A stretch of 64,000 nucleotides of DNA from JADKCZ01 sp963786945 (GTDB lineage: Bacteria; Myxococcota; Myxococcia; Myxococcales; Anaeromyxobacteraceae), in contig CAWBAO010000003.1 in assembly GCA_963786945.1 (NCBI GenBank), positions 744,001 to 808,000 of the forward strand, given 5' to 3'. The notes under the pieces were generated by a model. It was not told where the DNA came from, searched no databases, and saw nothing but the letters and a program-made list of their open reading frames with translations. Both the position numbers and the translations under genes were made by a program. Below are positions 55,114-62,878 of this stretch, piece by piece. The stretch's first letter is position 1. Every line of letters starts with the position of its first letter.

Positions 55114-56988
55114 ATGCGCTGGCGCCTGGTCGCGTTCGCCGTGGTCCTGCTGCTGGCCCTGGCTGCCCTGCTCCTCGTCCGCTCCGCCCGCACCTCGCCG
55201 GCCACCGCGGCCTCGAGCCCGCCCGCGGCCGGCCCCGCCGCCGGCGCGCCGGGCGACCTGCCCCCGCCTCCCGCCCTCCCCGTCCGGCTGGTGGCGCCCC
55301 TCCCGCCGGCCGACGACCGCCCGGCCAGCTTCGAGGGGCGGGTGGTCTCGTCCGCCACCGGCAGCGGCATCGCCGGCGCCGAGCTGACCTTCTCCCGCGC
55401 CGGGGCCGCCGCCTCGACCCGGGCCGGCCCCGACGGCGCCTTCACCTTCGCGCCCCCGGTCACCGGCCGCTGGCTGCTGGCCGCGGCGAGCGCCGCCGGC
55501 TTCCTGCCCTTCGCGCCGGAGTGGGGCCACAGCCCGGTCCAGCTCGAGGCCCGCCCCGGCCAGCACGTCCGCGGCCTGGAGGTCCACCTCGCCCCGGCCG
55601 TCGAGCTCACCGGCGAGGTCGTCGATCCCGAGGGCCGGCCGGTGGCCGGCGCCACGGTGCGCCTGCTCGGCACCGCCAGCGAGGCGGCGCTCCTCCCGGT
55701 GGCCGACCGCTTCGAGAGCGGCCCCGACGGCCGCTTCACCTTCGCCGCGCCGGAGGGGACGGTGCTGGAGGCCACCCGGCCCGGCTTCCTCCCCGGGCGC
55801 GCCGAGCTCGGGCCGCTGGAGCGGGTCAACCGCAAGGTGGTGATCGAGCTGGGCGGGCGCCACGCCGCGCCGCTGCCGGCCGCGGCCATCTCCGGCGAGG
55901 TGGTGCTGGGGCCGGAGGGGGCGCCGGCCGAGGGCGCCCTGGTCTCGGCCACCCGCGAGGGGCCGCGCCCGGCGGCCGACGTGCCGGCGGCGCAGGCGGT
56001 GACCGGCGCCGACGGCCACTTCACGCTGGGTGACCTATCCCCCGGCCGCTACCGGGTCGCGGCGCGCGCCGAGGGGCGGGCCCCGGCCACGCGGCGCGCG
56101 GTCCCCGCCGGCGCCGCGGGGCTGCGGCTCGAGCTCACCGCCGGGTCCCGCCTGCGCGGCTGCGTCCGCGCGGCCTCCAGCGGCGCGCCGGTCGCCCCCT
56201 TCACGGTGCTGGTCTTCGAGCGGCGCAGCGCGCTGGGGCGGGTGGCCCAGCGCAGCCTCTCGGTGGTGGAGCCGGGCGGCTGCTACGCCCTCGACGACCT
56301 CTCGCCCGGGCCGGCGGCGGTGGTCTTCTCGGCGCCGGGCTACGCCCCCTCCGAGGAGGCGCGCGTGGAGCTGCCCCCGCCCGGCGGCGAGGCGGTGGTC
56401 GACGGGCGGCTGGAGGCGGGCGGGCGGCTCACCGGGCGCGTGCTCGACGACGCCACCGGCGCGCCGCTGGGCGGCGCGTCGATCTCGGTGGAGGGATGGC
56501 TGGCCTCGGCCGCCTCCACCTTCCCGGTGCTGGCCGGGGGCGAGTCCGACGGCGGCGGCCGCTTCGCGCTGGCCGGGCTGCCGCGCCGCTTCTCCATCCA
56601 CGTCGCCGCGGCCGGCCACCACGCCCGCATCGTGGGCGGGCTGGAGGCCGGGCCGGGCGAGGCGCGCGGCCCCATCGAGGTCCGGCTGCGCGCGGTGGAG
56701 CCCGGCGAGACGCCGCGCACCGAGCTGGCCGGCGTCGGGCTCCAGCTCACGCCCGACGGCGAGGTGCTGGCGGTGACCGGGCTGGTGGCGGGCGGCGGGG
56801 CGGCCCTGGCCGGGCTGCAGGTCGGCGACCGGGTGGTCGCGGTCGACGGGCGCCCCGTCTCCGAGCTGGGCATGGTGGGCGCCGTCGACGCCATCCGCGG
56901 GGCGGAGGGGACCACCGTGCGCCTCACGGTGCGGCGCGACGGGGTCACGCGCGACGTCGACGTGGCCCGGCGGCTGATCCGGGGGTGA
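55114..56988 (+). CDS. Exported protein with carboxypeptidase-regulatory repeats and C-terminal PDZ
   Basis: A 624-residue protein with an N-terminal membrane anchor (VVLLLALAALLLVRSA) and a Pro/Ala-rich linker. Several carboxypeptidase regulatory-like beta-sandwich units follow, with marks such as GVVVDPEGRPVAGATV-like text, VVDPEGRPVAGATVRLLG, GASISVEGW and LSPGRYRVAARAEGRAP. The C-terminus (about 540-624) is a PDZ domain (LAGLQVGDRVVAVDGRPVSE). This architecture is frequent in myxobacteria and is predicted to be periplasmic; no activity is known. It stands alone and is convergent with the EBP gene downstream. Confidence 0.82.
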   Translation: MRWRLVAFAVVLLLALAALLLVRSARTSPATAASSPPAAGPAAGAPGDLPPPPALPVRLVAPLPPADDRPASFEGRVVSSATGSGIAGAELTFSRAGAAASTRAGPDGAFTFAPPVTGRWLLAAASAAGFLPFAPEWGHSPVQLEARPGQHVRGLEVHLAPAVELTGEVVDPEGRPVAGATVRLLGTASEAALLPVADRFESGPDGRFTFAAPEGTVLEATRPGFLPGRAELGPLERVNRKVVIELGGRHAAPLPAAAISGEVVLGPEGAPAEGALVSATREGPRPAADVPAAQAVTGADGHFTLGDLSPGRYRVAARAEGRAPATRRAVPAGAAGLRLELTAGSRLRGCVRAASSGAPVAPFTVLVFERRSALGRVAQRSLSVVEPGGCYALDDLSPGPAAVVFSAPGYAPSEEARVELPPPGGEAVVDGRLEAGGRLTGRVLDDATGAPLGGASISVEGWLASAASTFPVLAGGESDGGGRFALAGLPRRFSIHVAAAGHHARIVGGLEAGPGEARGPIEVRLRAVEPGETPRTELAGVGLQLTPDGEVLAVTGLVAGGGAALAGLQVGDRVVAVDGRPVSELGMVGAVDAIRGAEGTTVRLTVRRDGVTRDVDVARRLIRG

Positions 56989-57036
56989 GCCGGCGCGCCC
57001 GCCCGCGCCGGGGGCGGCCCCGGGCGCGACGGCAGC

Positions 57037-58467
57037 TCAGCGCCCCTCCAGCCCCCACGCCTTCAGGCGCTTCCAGAGGGTCACCCGCGACACGCCGAGC
57101 CGGCGAGCCGCCTCGGCCCGGTTCCAGCCGCAGGCGTCGAGCACGGCCACGGCCCTGGCCCGGTCCTCCGGCCCCTCGGTGAGGCGCGGCGCCTCCTCGG
57201 CCGGGGGGACCGGGGCGGCCCGCTCCCCGCTCGACGGCGGCGGCGCGCACAGGTCCTCGGGCAGGTGGGCCGGCTCGATCAGCCCGCCGTGCGCGCGCAG
57301 GGCGCCGAACTCGAGCGCGTTCTGGAGCTCCCGGACGTTGCCGGGCCAGGGGTAGCGGCTCATCACCTCCAGCGCCTCGGGCGAGAGCCCGCCGGCGCGA
57401 ACGCCGCCGGCGCGCACCAGCCGGCCCAGGTGCTCCTCGGCGATCCGGGGCAGGTCCTCGATCCGCTCGCGGAGCGGCGGGATGCGGATGGGGAAGACGG
57501 CCAGCCGGAAGTACAGGTCGGCGCGGAACCTGCCCTCCTGCACCAGGGCCTTCAGGTCGCGATGGGTGGCGCAGACCAGCCGCACGTCGACGCGGATCGG
57601 GACCGACTCTCCCACCCGCTCGACCTCGCGCTGCTCGATGACCCGCAGCAGCTTGACCTGCACGGCCGGGGAGACGTCGCCGATCTCGTCGAGCAGCAGC
57701 GTGCCGCCGTGGGCCTCCTGGAAGCGGCCGCGCCGGTCGCGGACCGCCCCGGTGAAGGCGCCCTTGACGTGGCCGAAGAGCTCGCTCTCCAGCAGGTTCT
57801 CGTTGAGCGCGGAGCAGGAGACCTTGACGAACGGCCCGCCGGCACGGCGCGAGGCCTGGTGGATGGCGGCGGCGACGCACTCCTTGCCGGTGCCGCTCTC
57901 TCCCAGCAGCATCACGGTGGCGTCCGACTGCGCCACCCGCCCCACCGTGGCGAACAGCTCCTGCATGGGCGGGGAGCGCCCGATCATGCCGCAGAAGTCC
58001 CCCTCCCCCACCGCCACCGCGGCGCGACGCGGCTCGAAGCCGGCCTCGCCCACCTCGGCGAACGACTCGAGCGCCCCGACCAGCTCGCCGTCGGTGCCGG
58101 CCAGCGGCACCGCGTTCTTCACGATCAGCAGGAGCCGGCCGTCCTTCGTCCGCAGCGTGCAGGTCTTGGAGGTGCGCCCCTGCTCGACGAGGCCGCACCG
58201 GATCGGACCCACGCCGCAGGCGCAGCCGTGGACGGCGTCACCGGCCAGGATCGAGCAGTCGCGCCCCAGCGCCTCGGCGCGCGTCCAGCCGCTGATCCGC
58301 TCCGCGGCCCGGTTCCAGGAGGTGACCCGTCCTCCCAGGTCGGTGGTGAAGACCCCGTAGGGGAGGACGTCCGCCATGGTGCGCAGCGCAGCCTCCGAGC
58401 CGAGGCCGAGGTAGGGCATCCGCGGCGCCACCGGGCTCGGGAAGTCGAGGCGAGGCGAGTCGGGCAT
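57037..58467 (-). CDS. Sigma-54-dependent activator with Cys-rich PAS domain
   Basis: A 476-residue enhancer-binding protein. The N-terminal PAS domain (about 25-140) contains Cys71, Cys82, Cys84, Cys91 and Cys103, in GRDCSILAGDAVHGCACG and IRCGLVEQGRTSKTCTLRT. The AAA+ domain has Walker A LGESGTGKECVAAAIH, the loop HVKGAFTGAVRDRRG and Walker B GTLLLDEIGDVSP; the Fis HTH is GWNRAEAARRLGVSRVTLWK. ATG 58467 has AAGGGA upstream. It is divergent from the lipoprotein octahaem gene and probably activates it from the two dyads between them. The cysteines could hold an Fe-S cluster or sense redox state (inference). Confidence 0.9.
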   Translation of the reverse strand: MPDSPRLDFPSPVAPRMPYLGLGSEAALRTMADVLPYGVFTTDLGGRVTSWNRAAERISGWTRAEALGRDCSILAGDAVHGCACGVGPIRCGLVEQGRTSKTCTLRTKDGRLLLIVKNAVPLAGTDGELVGALESFAEVGEAGFEPRRAAVAVGEGDFCGMIGRSPPMQELFATVGRVAQSDATVMLLGESGTGKECVAAAIHQASRRAGGPFVKVSCSALNENLLESELFGHVKGAFTGAVRDRRGRFQEAHGGTLLLDEIGDVSPAVQVKLLRVIEQREVERVGESVPIRVDVRLVCATHRDLKALVQEGRFRADLYFRLAVFPIRIPPLRERIEDLPRIAEEHLGRLVRAGGVRAGGLSPEALEVMSRYPWPGNVRELQNALEFGALRAHGGLIEPAHLPEDLCAPPPSSGERAAPVPPAEEAPRLTEGPEDRARAVAVLDACGWNRAEAARRLGVSRVTLWKRLKAWGLEGR

Positions 58468-58509
58468 GGTCCCTTGGAGCCGGCCTGAACGGAGGTGGTT
58501 CGGCTTAAC

Positions 58510-58546
58510 GTTCAACCGTTCAACTATGGCGCGACACCCCGTGTCG
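58510..58546. promoter_or_regulatory. Repeat motifs upstream of the second EBP gene
   Basis: Two direct copies of GTTCAAC (58510-58516 and 58518-58524) are followed by a perfect inverted repeat CGACAC-CCC-GTGTCG (58532-58546). They lie 43-79 bp before the EBP start. They could be an autoregulatory or housekeeping control site; no protein is implied. Confidence 0.35.
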
Positions 58547-58573
58547 GGGCTGCGGCAAGGCGCCGCGCAGGCA

Positions 58574-58591
58574 CTGGGTGAAATCCCCCAG
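58574..58591. promoter_or_regulatory. Upstream dyad 1 (candidate EBP-binding site)
   Basis: CTGGG and CCCAG arms with start-to-start distance of 13 bp: ACTGGGTGAAATCCCCCAG. A second copy with the same arms and spacing lies 45 bp downstream, and 15 of 19 bases agree. It stands about 70 bp upstream of the -24 element. Confidence 0.6.
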
Positions 58592-58618
58592 TCTCCACGC
58601 CTGCTTGCGAATCGCTGA

Positions 58619-58636
58619 CTGGGTCAGACCACCCAG
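58619..58636. promoter_or_regulatory. Upstream dyad 2 (candidate EBP-binding site)
   Basis: ACTGGGTCAGACCACCCAG has the same arms and 13-bp spacing as dyad 1. It ends 5 bp before the -24/-12 promoter. Two equal sites ahead of a sigma-54 promoter fit cooperative enhancer binding by the divergent activator. Confidence 0.6.
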
Positions 58637-58641
58637 CGACC

Positions 58642-58657
58642 TGGTACGGGCCCTGCT
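58642..58657 (+). promoter_or_regulatory. Sigma-54 (-24/-12) promoter of the octahaem lipoprotein gene
   Basis: TGGTACGGGCCCTGCT matches the TGGCACG-N4-TTGCW consensus with GG and GC exactly 12 bp apart and only two mismatches (T for C, C for T). It is 62 bp before the start codon, downstream of two equal dyads and beside a divergent sigma-54 activator gene. Confidence 0.72.
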
Positions 58658-58719
58658 CCTGGTGCCGGCGCGGAGCCGGGTCGAACGACCGTCCACCACC
58701 CTCCGCGAAAGGACCCAAC

Positions 58720-60675
58720 GTGAGCATCTCCCGCACCACCCTCCTCGCCATGGCCGCCGCGGCCCTCGCCGCGTGCACCAGCGAGAAGACCTGCACCGAC
58801 TTCTGCGGCGCCGGCAACGTCTGCAGCGGCGACCAGTGCATCCCCATCGCCTGCACGCCGGCCTGCGGCGCCGGCACCGCCTGCCAGAACGGCGCCTGCG
58901 TCCCGGTCCAGGCGGTCTCCTGCACCACCGCCTCGCCCGGCTGCGCCTCCTGCATCGTCAGCGGCCAGGACGCCAGCTGGGTCAGCCTGTGCGGCTCGGG
59001 CACCACCTGCGACACCTCCACCGACAGCTGCGTGTCGACGGTCAACTTCCACGCCACGCTGGGCGCGCCCGGCGGCGTGCTCCACGGCCCCTTCACCTCG
59101 GGGTACCAGGTGACCGCCGCCTGCGTCACCTGCCACGCCGCGGCCGCCACCCAGGTGATGGCCACCGCCCACTGGACCTGGTCGGGCCCGACTCCCGATC
59201 TGGTCACCGCCGCCGACCCCAACGTGATCCTCAACCCCGGGACCATCGGCAAGTCCGTCCTCATCAACAACTTCTGCGTCGCCACGCCCTCCAACGACAA
59301 GCGGTGTGACCAGTGCCATGCCGGCTACGGTGGCGACCCGGACCCGGCCCGGGTGCAGAAGACGGCGCGCGCCTACGCCTCGGCCGACCCGACCACGGGC
59401 GACTCGTCCATCCCGCTCGAGCGGCGCGTCGACTGCCTGGTCTGCCACTCCAACCCGACGGCCGCCTACGCCAAGGACCCCAAGAACTTCGGCAACCCGG
59501 TCGCCACCCTCAACCTGGCGGTGGCCGCGCAGGACATCATCATGCCGACCCGCACCAACTGCGGGGCCTGCCACTTCTACGCCGGCGGCGGCGACAACGT
59601 GAAGCTGATGGGCTCCTCGCTCAAGAACCCGACCGAGGCCATCGACGTGCACATGGGACGTGGCATGGAGTGCAGCGACTGCCACACCAGCCCCGGGCAC
59701 CAGTTCCGCGGCGGCGGCGTCCACGTGCCGACCCACGTCGCGCGTGCCGCCTGCACGGACTGCCACGGCGCCCAGCCCCACACCGGGAAGGTGCAGGCCA
59801 ACGGCGAGACCTGGGACGCCCACACCGCCCGCATCGCCTGCCAGACCTGCCACATCCCGACCTTCAGCCGCGGCCAGTTCGCCAAGGTGAGCTGGGATTG
59901 GTCGACGGCCGGTGACAACGTCACCTGCGCCGGCACGCCCAACTGCGCCGCCGGCGTGGCCACCGCCAAGGTGGCGGCCGACGGCGTCACCCCCGACCCG
60001 ACCTCCACCACGCCGGTGACCACCTACGACTACATCAAGGGCAACTTCAAGTGGATGAAGAACGTGGCGCCGGCCTACCGCTGGTCCAACGGGAAGGCCA
60101 CCCACGCGCTCGTCTCCGACCGGGCCGACTTCGCCGCCCTCGGCCTCACCACCGCCGACGCCGACCGGATCTCCCTCGGCGAGCCGGTGGGCGGCCCGAC
60201 CGACGGCAAGATCGCGCCCTTCAAGCTGATGCGCGGCCGGCAGGGCTTCTACATCGACGGTGACAACGGCTTCGCCATCGTGCCCAACGTCTTCGGTCCC
60301 GGCAGCTTCTGGGGCGTCGTCCAGGCCGCCGGCTACAGCTACCCCACCTATGACTTCGACGGCGCCGGCCCCATCCAGCCGGGACAGCCCTCGGTCGACG
60401 CGCTCTGGGGCAAGATCTTCGCCCAGGGGGCCTTCGTGGCCGGGCAGGTGGCCGCCAACACCCCGTTCGCCGCATGGGACGCCGCATCGCCGGCGACGCC
60501 CGGCTACGCCTGGCGCTACACCAAGCTCTACATGGACCTGAACCACGAGGTGGCCCCCAAGGCCCAGGCGCTGGGGAAGGCGGGCTGCACCGACTGCCAC
60601 TCGGCCACGCCCAGGCTCCCGCTCTGCGAGCTCTACGCCGGGCGCACGCCCCCGTGGGGCGTGACCTGCCCGTAG
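58720..60675 (+). CDS. Octahaem cytochrome c lipoprotein with Cys-rich N-terminus (Otr paralog)
   Basis: A 651-residue protein. The signal peptide ends in a lipobox with Cys19 (ALAAC). Residues 19-104 hold 15 Cys (including Cys19) in EGF/knottin-like spacing (TCTDFCGAGNVCSGDQC, CGAGTACQNGAC). The rest is an Otr-family octahaem module with CxxCH at 135, 196, 239, 281, 318, 345, 374 and 623, keeping IGKSVLINNFC, CLVCHSN, HTARIACQTCHIP and KVSWDWSTAGDN. The second haem motif is CDQCH rather than CMKCH. Probably an extracytoplasmic reductase anchored at the outer membrane. GTG 58720 has AAAGGA upstream. The sigma-54 promoter and activator lie next to it. Confidence 0.9.
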   Translation: MSISRTTLLAMAAAALAACTSEKTCTDFCGAGNVCSGDQCIPIACTPACGAGTACQNGACVPVQAVSCTTASPGCASCIVSGQDASWVSLCGSGTTCDTSTDSCVSTVNFHATLGAPGGVLHGPFTSGYQVTAACVTCHAAAATQVMATAHWTWSGPTPDLVTAADPNVILNPGTIGKSVLINNFCVATPSNDKRCDQCHAGYGGDPDPARVQKTARAYASADPTTGDSSIPLERRVDCLVCHSNPTAAYAKDPKNFGNPVATLNLAVAAQDIIMPTRTNCGACHFYAGGGDNVKLMGSSLKNPTEAIDVHMGRGMECSDCHTSPGHQFRGGGVHVPTHVARAACTDCHGAQPHTGKVQANGETWDAHTARIACQTCHIPTFSRGQFAKVSWDWSTAGDNVTCAGTPNCAAGVATAKVAADGVTPDPTSTTPVTTYDYIKGNFKWMKNVAPAYRWSNGKATHALVSDRADFAALGLTTADADRISLGEPVGGPTDGKIAPFKLMRGRQGFYIDGDNGFAIVPNVFGPGSFWGVVQAAGYSYPTYDFDGAGPIQPGQPSVDALWGKIFAQGAFVAGQVAANTPFAAWDAASPATPGYAWRYTKLYMDLNHEVAPKAQALGKAGCTDCHSATPRLPLCELYAGRTPPWGVTCP

Positions 60676-60694
60676 CGACCGGTCCGGGATGAAC

Positions 60695-60737
60695 GCGGGG
60701 CCGCGCCTCCGGGATCCGACCCGGGGGGCGGCCCCGC
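60695..60737. terminator. GC-rich inverted repeat after the octahaem gene
   Basis: A perfect 10-bp inverted repeat GCGGGGCCGC/GCGGCCCCGC with a 23-base loop lies 20 bp after the stop. There is no T-run, so termination is only a possibility; it may equally be an mRNA-stabilising hairpin. Confidence 0.4.
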
Positions 60738-60841
60738 TCCCTGTGCGGGCCGCGGCCACCCTCCGCGCCCCTTGGCGCGGTGGCGCCTTTCAGGGAGACT
60801 GCCCCCTCGACCCACGCCCCGACCGCGGGCAGGAACCCACC

Positions 60842-61852
60842 ATGAACGTCCTCCTCACCGGCGGCTGCGGCTTCATCGGCTCCAACCTGGTCCGGCTGCT
60901 CGTCGCCGAGCGGCCCGGCTGGCGCATCGTCAACCTCGACAAGCTCACCTACGCCGGCAACGCCGAGAACCTGGCCGACCTGGCCGATCACCCGCGCTAC
61001 CGGTTCGTCCGCGGCGACATCTGCAACGGGGAGCTGATCGCCGACCTCTTCCGCACCGAGCGGATCGACGCGGTCATGCACCTGGCCGCCGAGAGCCACG
61101 TCGACCGCTCCATCCTCGCCCCCTCGATCTTCATCGAGACCAACGTGCGCGGCACGCAGGTGCTGCTGGAGGCGGCCCGCGAGTTCGGGGTGCAGCGCTT
61201 CCTCCACGTCTCCACCGACGAGGTCTACGGCTCGCTCGGCCCCACCGGCCTCTTCACCGAGCAGACCCCGCTCGACCCCTCCTCGCCCTACTCGGCCTCC
61301 AAGGCCGCCTCCGACCTGCTGGCGCTGGCCTACGCCCGGACCTTCGCGCTGCCGGTGGTGGTGACCCGCTGCTCCAACAACTACGGGCCCTGGCAGTTCC
61401 CCGAGAAGCTCATCCCGCTCATGATCGCCAACGCCACCCGCGACCTGCCGCTGCCGGTCTACGGCGACGGCATGAACGTGCGCGACTGGATCCACGTCGA
61501 GGACCACGCCCGCGGGCTGCTGGCGGCGCTGGAGCGGGGCGGGGCCGGGCAGGTCTACAACTTCGGCGCCAGCAGCGAGCGGCACAACATCGACATCGTC
61601 CGCCAGGTGCTGAAGCTCACCGGCAAGCCCGAGTCGCTCATCAGGTACGTCACCGACCGGCTCGGCCACGACCGCCGCTACGCCATCGACGCCGCCAAGG
61701 CGCAGCGCGAGCTGGGGTGGGCGCCGCGCCACCGCTTCGAGGAGGCGCTCGGCGAGACGGTGCGCTGGTACCAGGCCCACCGCGCCTGGTGGGAGCGGAT
61801 CATCTCCGGCGAGTACCTGAAGTACTACGCCCAGCAGTACGGGAAGGCCTGA
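60842..61852 (+). CDS. rfbB: dTDP-glucose 4,6-dehydratase
   Basis: A 336-residue extended SDR enzyme that makes dTDP-4-keto-6-deoxyglucose. The NAD motif is LLTGGCGFIGSNLVRLL; the signature STDEVYGSLG and the catalytic pair YSASKAASD (Tyr-x3-Lys) are present, as are NNYGPWQFPEKLIPLMI and WIHVEDHARGL. Full family length. AGGAA precedes ATG 60842. It is followed by rfbD with stop/start overlap TGATG, so the two rhamnose-precursor steps are coupled. rfbA and rfbC are not in the window. Confidence 0.95.
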   Translation: MNVLLTGGCGFIGSNLVRLLVAERPGWRIVNLDKLTYAGNAENLADLADHPRYRFVRGDICNGELIADLFRTERIDAVMHLAAESHVDRSILAPSIFIETNVRGTQVLLEAAREFGVQRFLHVSTDEVYGSLGPTGLFTEQTPLDPSSPYSASKAASDLLALAYARTFALPVVVTRCSNNYGPWQFPEKLIPLMIANATRDLPLPVYGDGMNVRDWIHVEDHARGLLAALERGGAGQVYNFGASSERHNIDIVRQVLKLTGKPESLIRYVTDRLGHDRRYAIDAAKAQRELGWAPRHRFEEALGETVRWYQAHRAWWERIISGEYLKYYAQQYGKA

Positions 61853-62751
61853 TGCGGCTCGCCATCACCGGCGCCAACGGCCTGCTGGGCGGGGAGGCGG
61901 TGGCGCAGGCCGCCGGGAGCCATGAGGTGCTGGCGCTCGGCCGCGGGGCCTGCCGGCTCCCGCCCGGACCCTACGCCTGGGCCTCCGCCGACCTGGCCGA
62001 CGGCCACTCGCTGGAGGCGGCGCTGCTGGCCTTCCGGCCGGAGGCGGTGCTGCACGCCGGCGCGGCCACCGACGTCGACGGCTGCGAGCGCGATCCGGCC
62101 CTGGCCTGGCGGACCAACGTGGGCGGCACCGAGCAGGCCGCCCGCGCCTGCGCCGCGCTGGGCGCCCGCCTGCTGGCGGTCTCCACCGACTACGTCTTCG
62201 ACGGCGAGGCGGGCCCCTACGGCGAGGACGACGTCCCCCACCCGCGCGGCGCCTACGCGCGCACCAAGCGCTGCGGCGAGGAGGCGGCCCTGCTGCTCGC
62301 CCCCGACGCCGTGGTGGCCCGGGTGGCGGTGGTCTACAGCGGCCGGCCCGGCGCCAAGGCCACCTTCGCCACCCAGGTGGTCGAGAAGCTCGGCCGCGGC
62401 GAGCCGGTCAAGGCCTTCTCCGACCAGCTGGTCTCCACGACGCTGGCCGCCAGCGGCGCCGCGCGCTGCCTCGAGCTGCTGCTCGAGACCGCCTACCGGG
62501 GCGTGATCCACGCCTGCGACGCCACCGTGGTCGACCGGGTCACCTTCGCCCGGCGGGTCGCCGAGCGCTTCGGCCTCTCCGGCCAGATCATCCCGGTCAA
62601 GACCGCCGAGGTCCGGCTCCCCGCGCCGCGGCCGCTGCGCGGCGGCCTCAAGGTGGAGCGGGCCGCGGCCCTGCTGCGCAACCGGCCGCTCCCGCTCGAG
62701 GAGGCGCTCGATCGCTTCCACGCGGAGTGGATGAGCCGGGCCGGGCGCTGA
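61852..62751 (+). CDS. rfbD: dTDP-4-dehydrorhamnose reductase
   Basis: A 299-residue SDR enzyme that reduces dTDP-4-keto-rhamnose to dTDP-L-rhamnose with NAD(P)H. It begins LAITGANGLLGGEAVAQAA; the family tract LAVSTDYVFDGEAGPYGEDD and the catalytic YARTKRCGEE follow, with FSDQLVSTTLAASGAARCL later. The start lies in the rfbB stop (TGATG). Coupling to rfbB without rfbA/rfbC suggests a different 6-deoxysugar cannot be excluded, but rhamnose is most likely. It serves surface polysaccharide synthesis. Confidence 0.92.
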   Translation: MRLAITGANGLLGGEAVAQAAGSHEVLALGRGACRLPPGPYAWASADLADGHSLEAALLAFRPEAVLHAGAATDVDGCERDPALAWRTNVGGTEQAARACAALGARLLAVSTDYVFDGEAGPYGEDDVPHPRGAYARTKRCGEEAALLLAPDAVVARVAVVYSGRPGAKATFATQVVEKLGRGEPVKAFSDQLVSTTLAASGAARCLELLLETAYRGVIHACDATVVDRVTFARRVAERFGLSGQIIPVKTAEVRLPAPRPLRGGLKVERAAALLRNRPLPLEEALDRFHAEWMSRAGR

Positions 62752-62878
62752 CCCCGCGCGCTCCACGCCCGCGGCCCCGGGAGCGCCCCGTCCGGGAGCG
62801 GTGCCGGCCCGAAGCTTCCGGCCCCGGCGGCGGGGAACCGTGCTTCAATCCCCGCTCCACGTGCCGGAGGCCCGCCCC

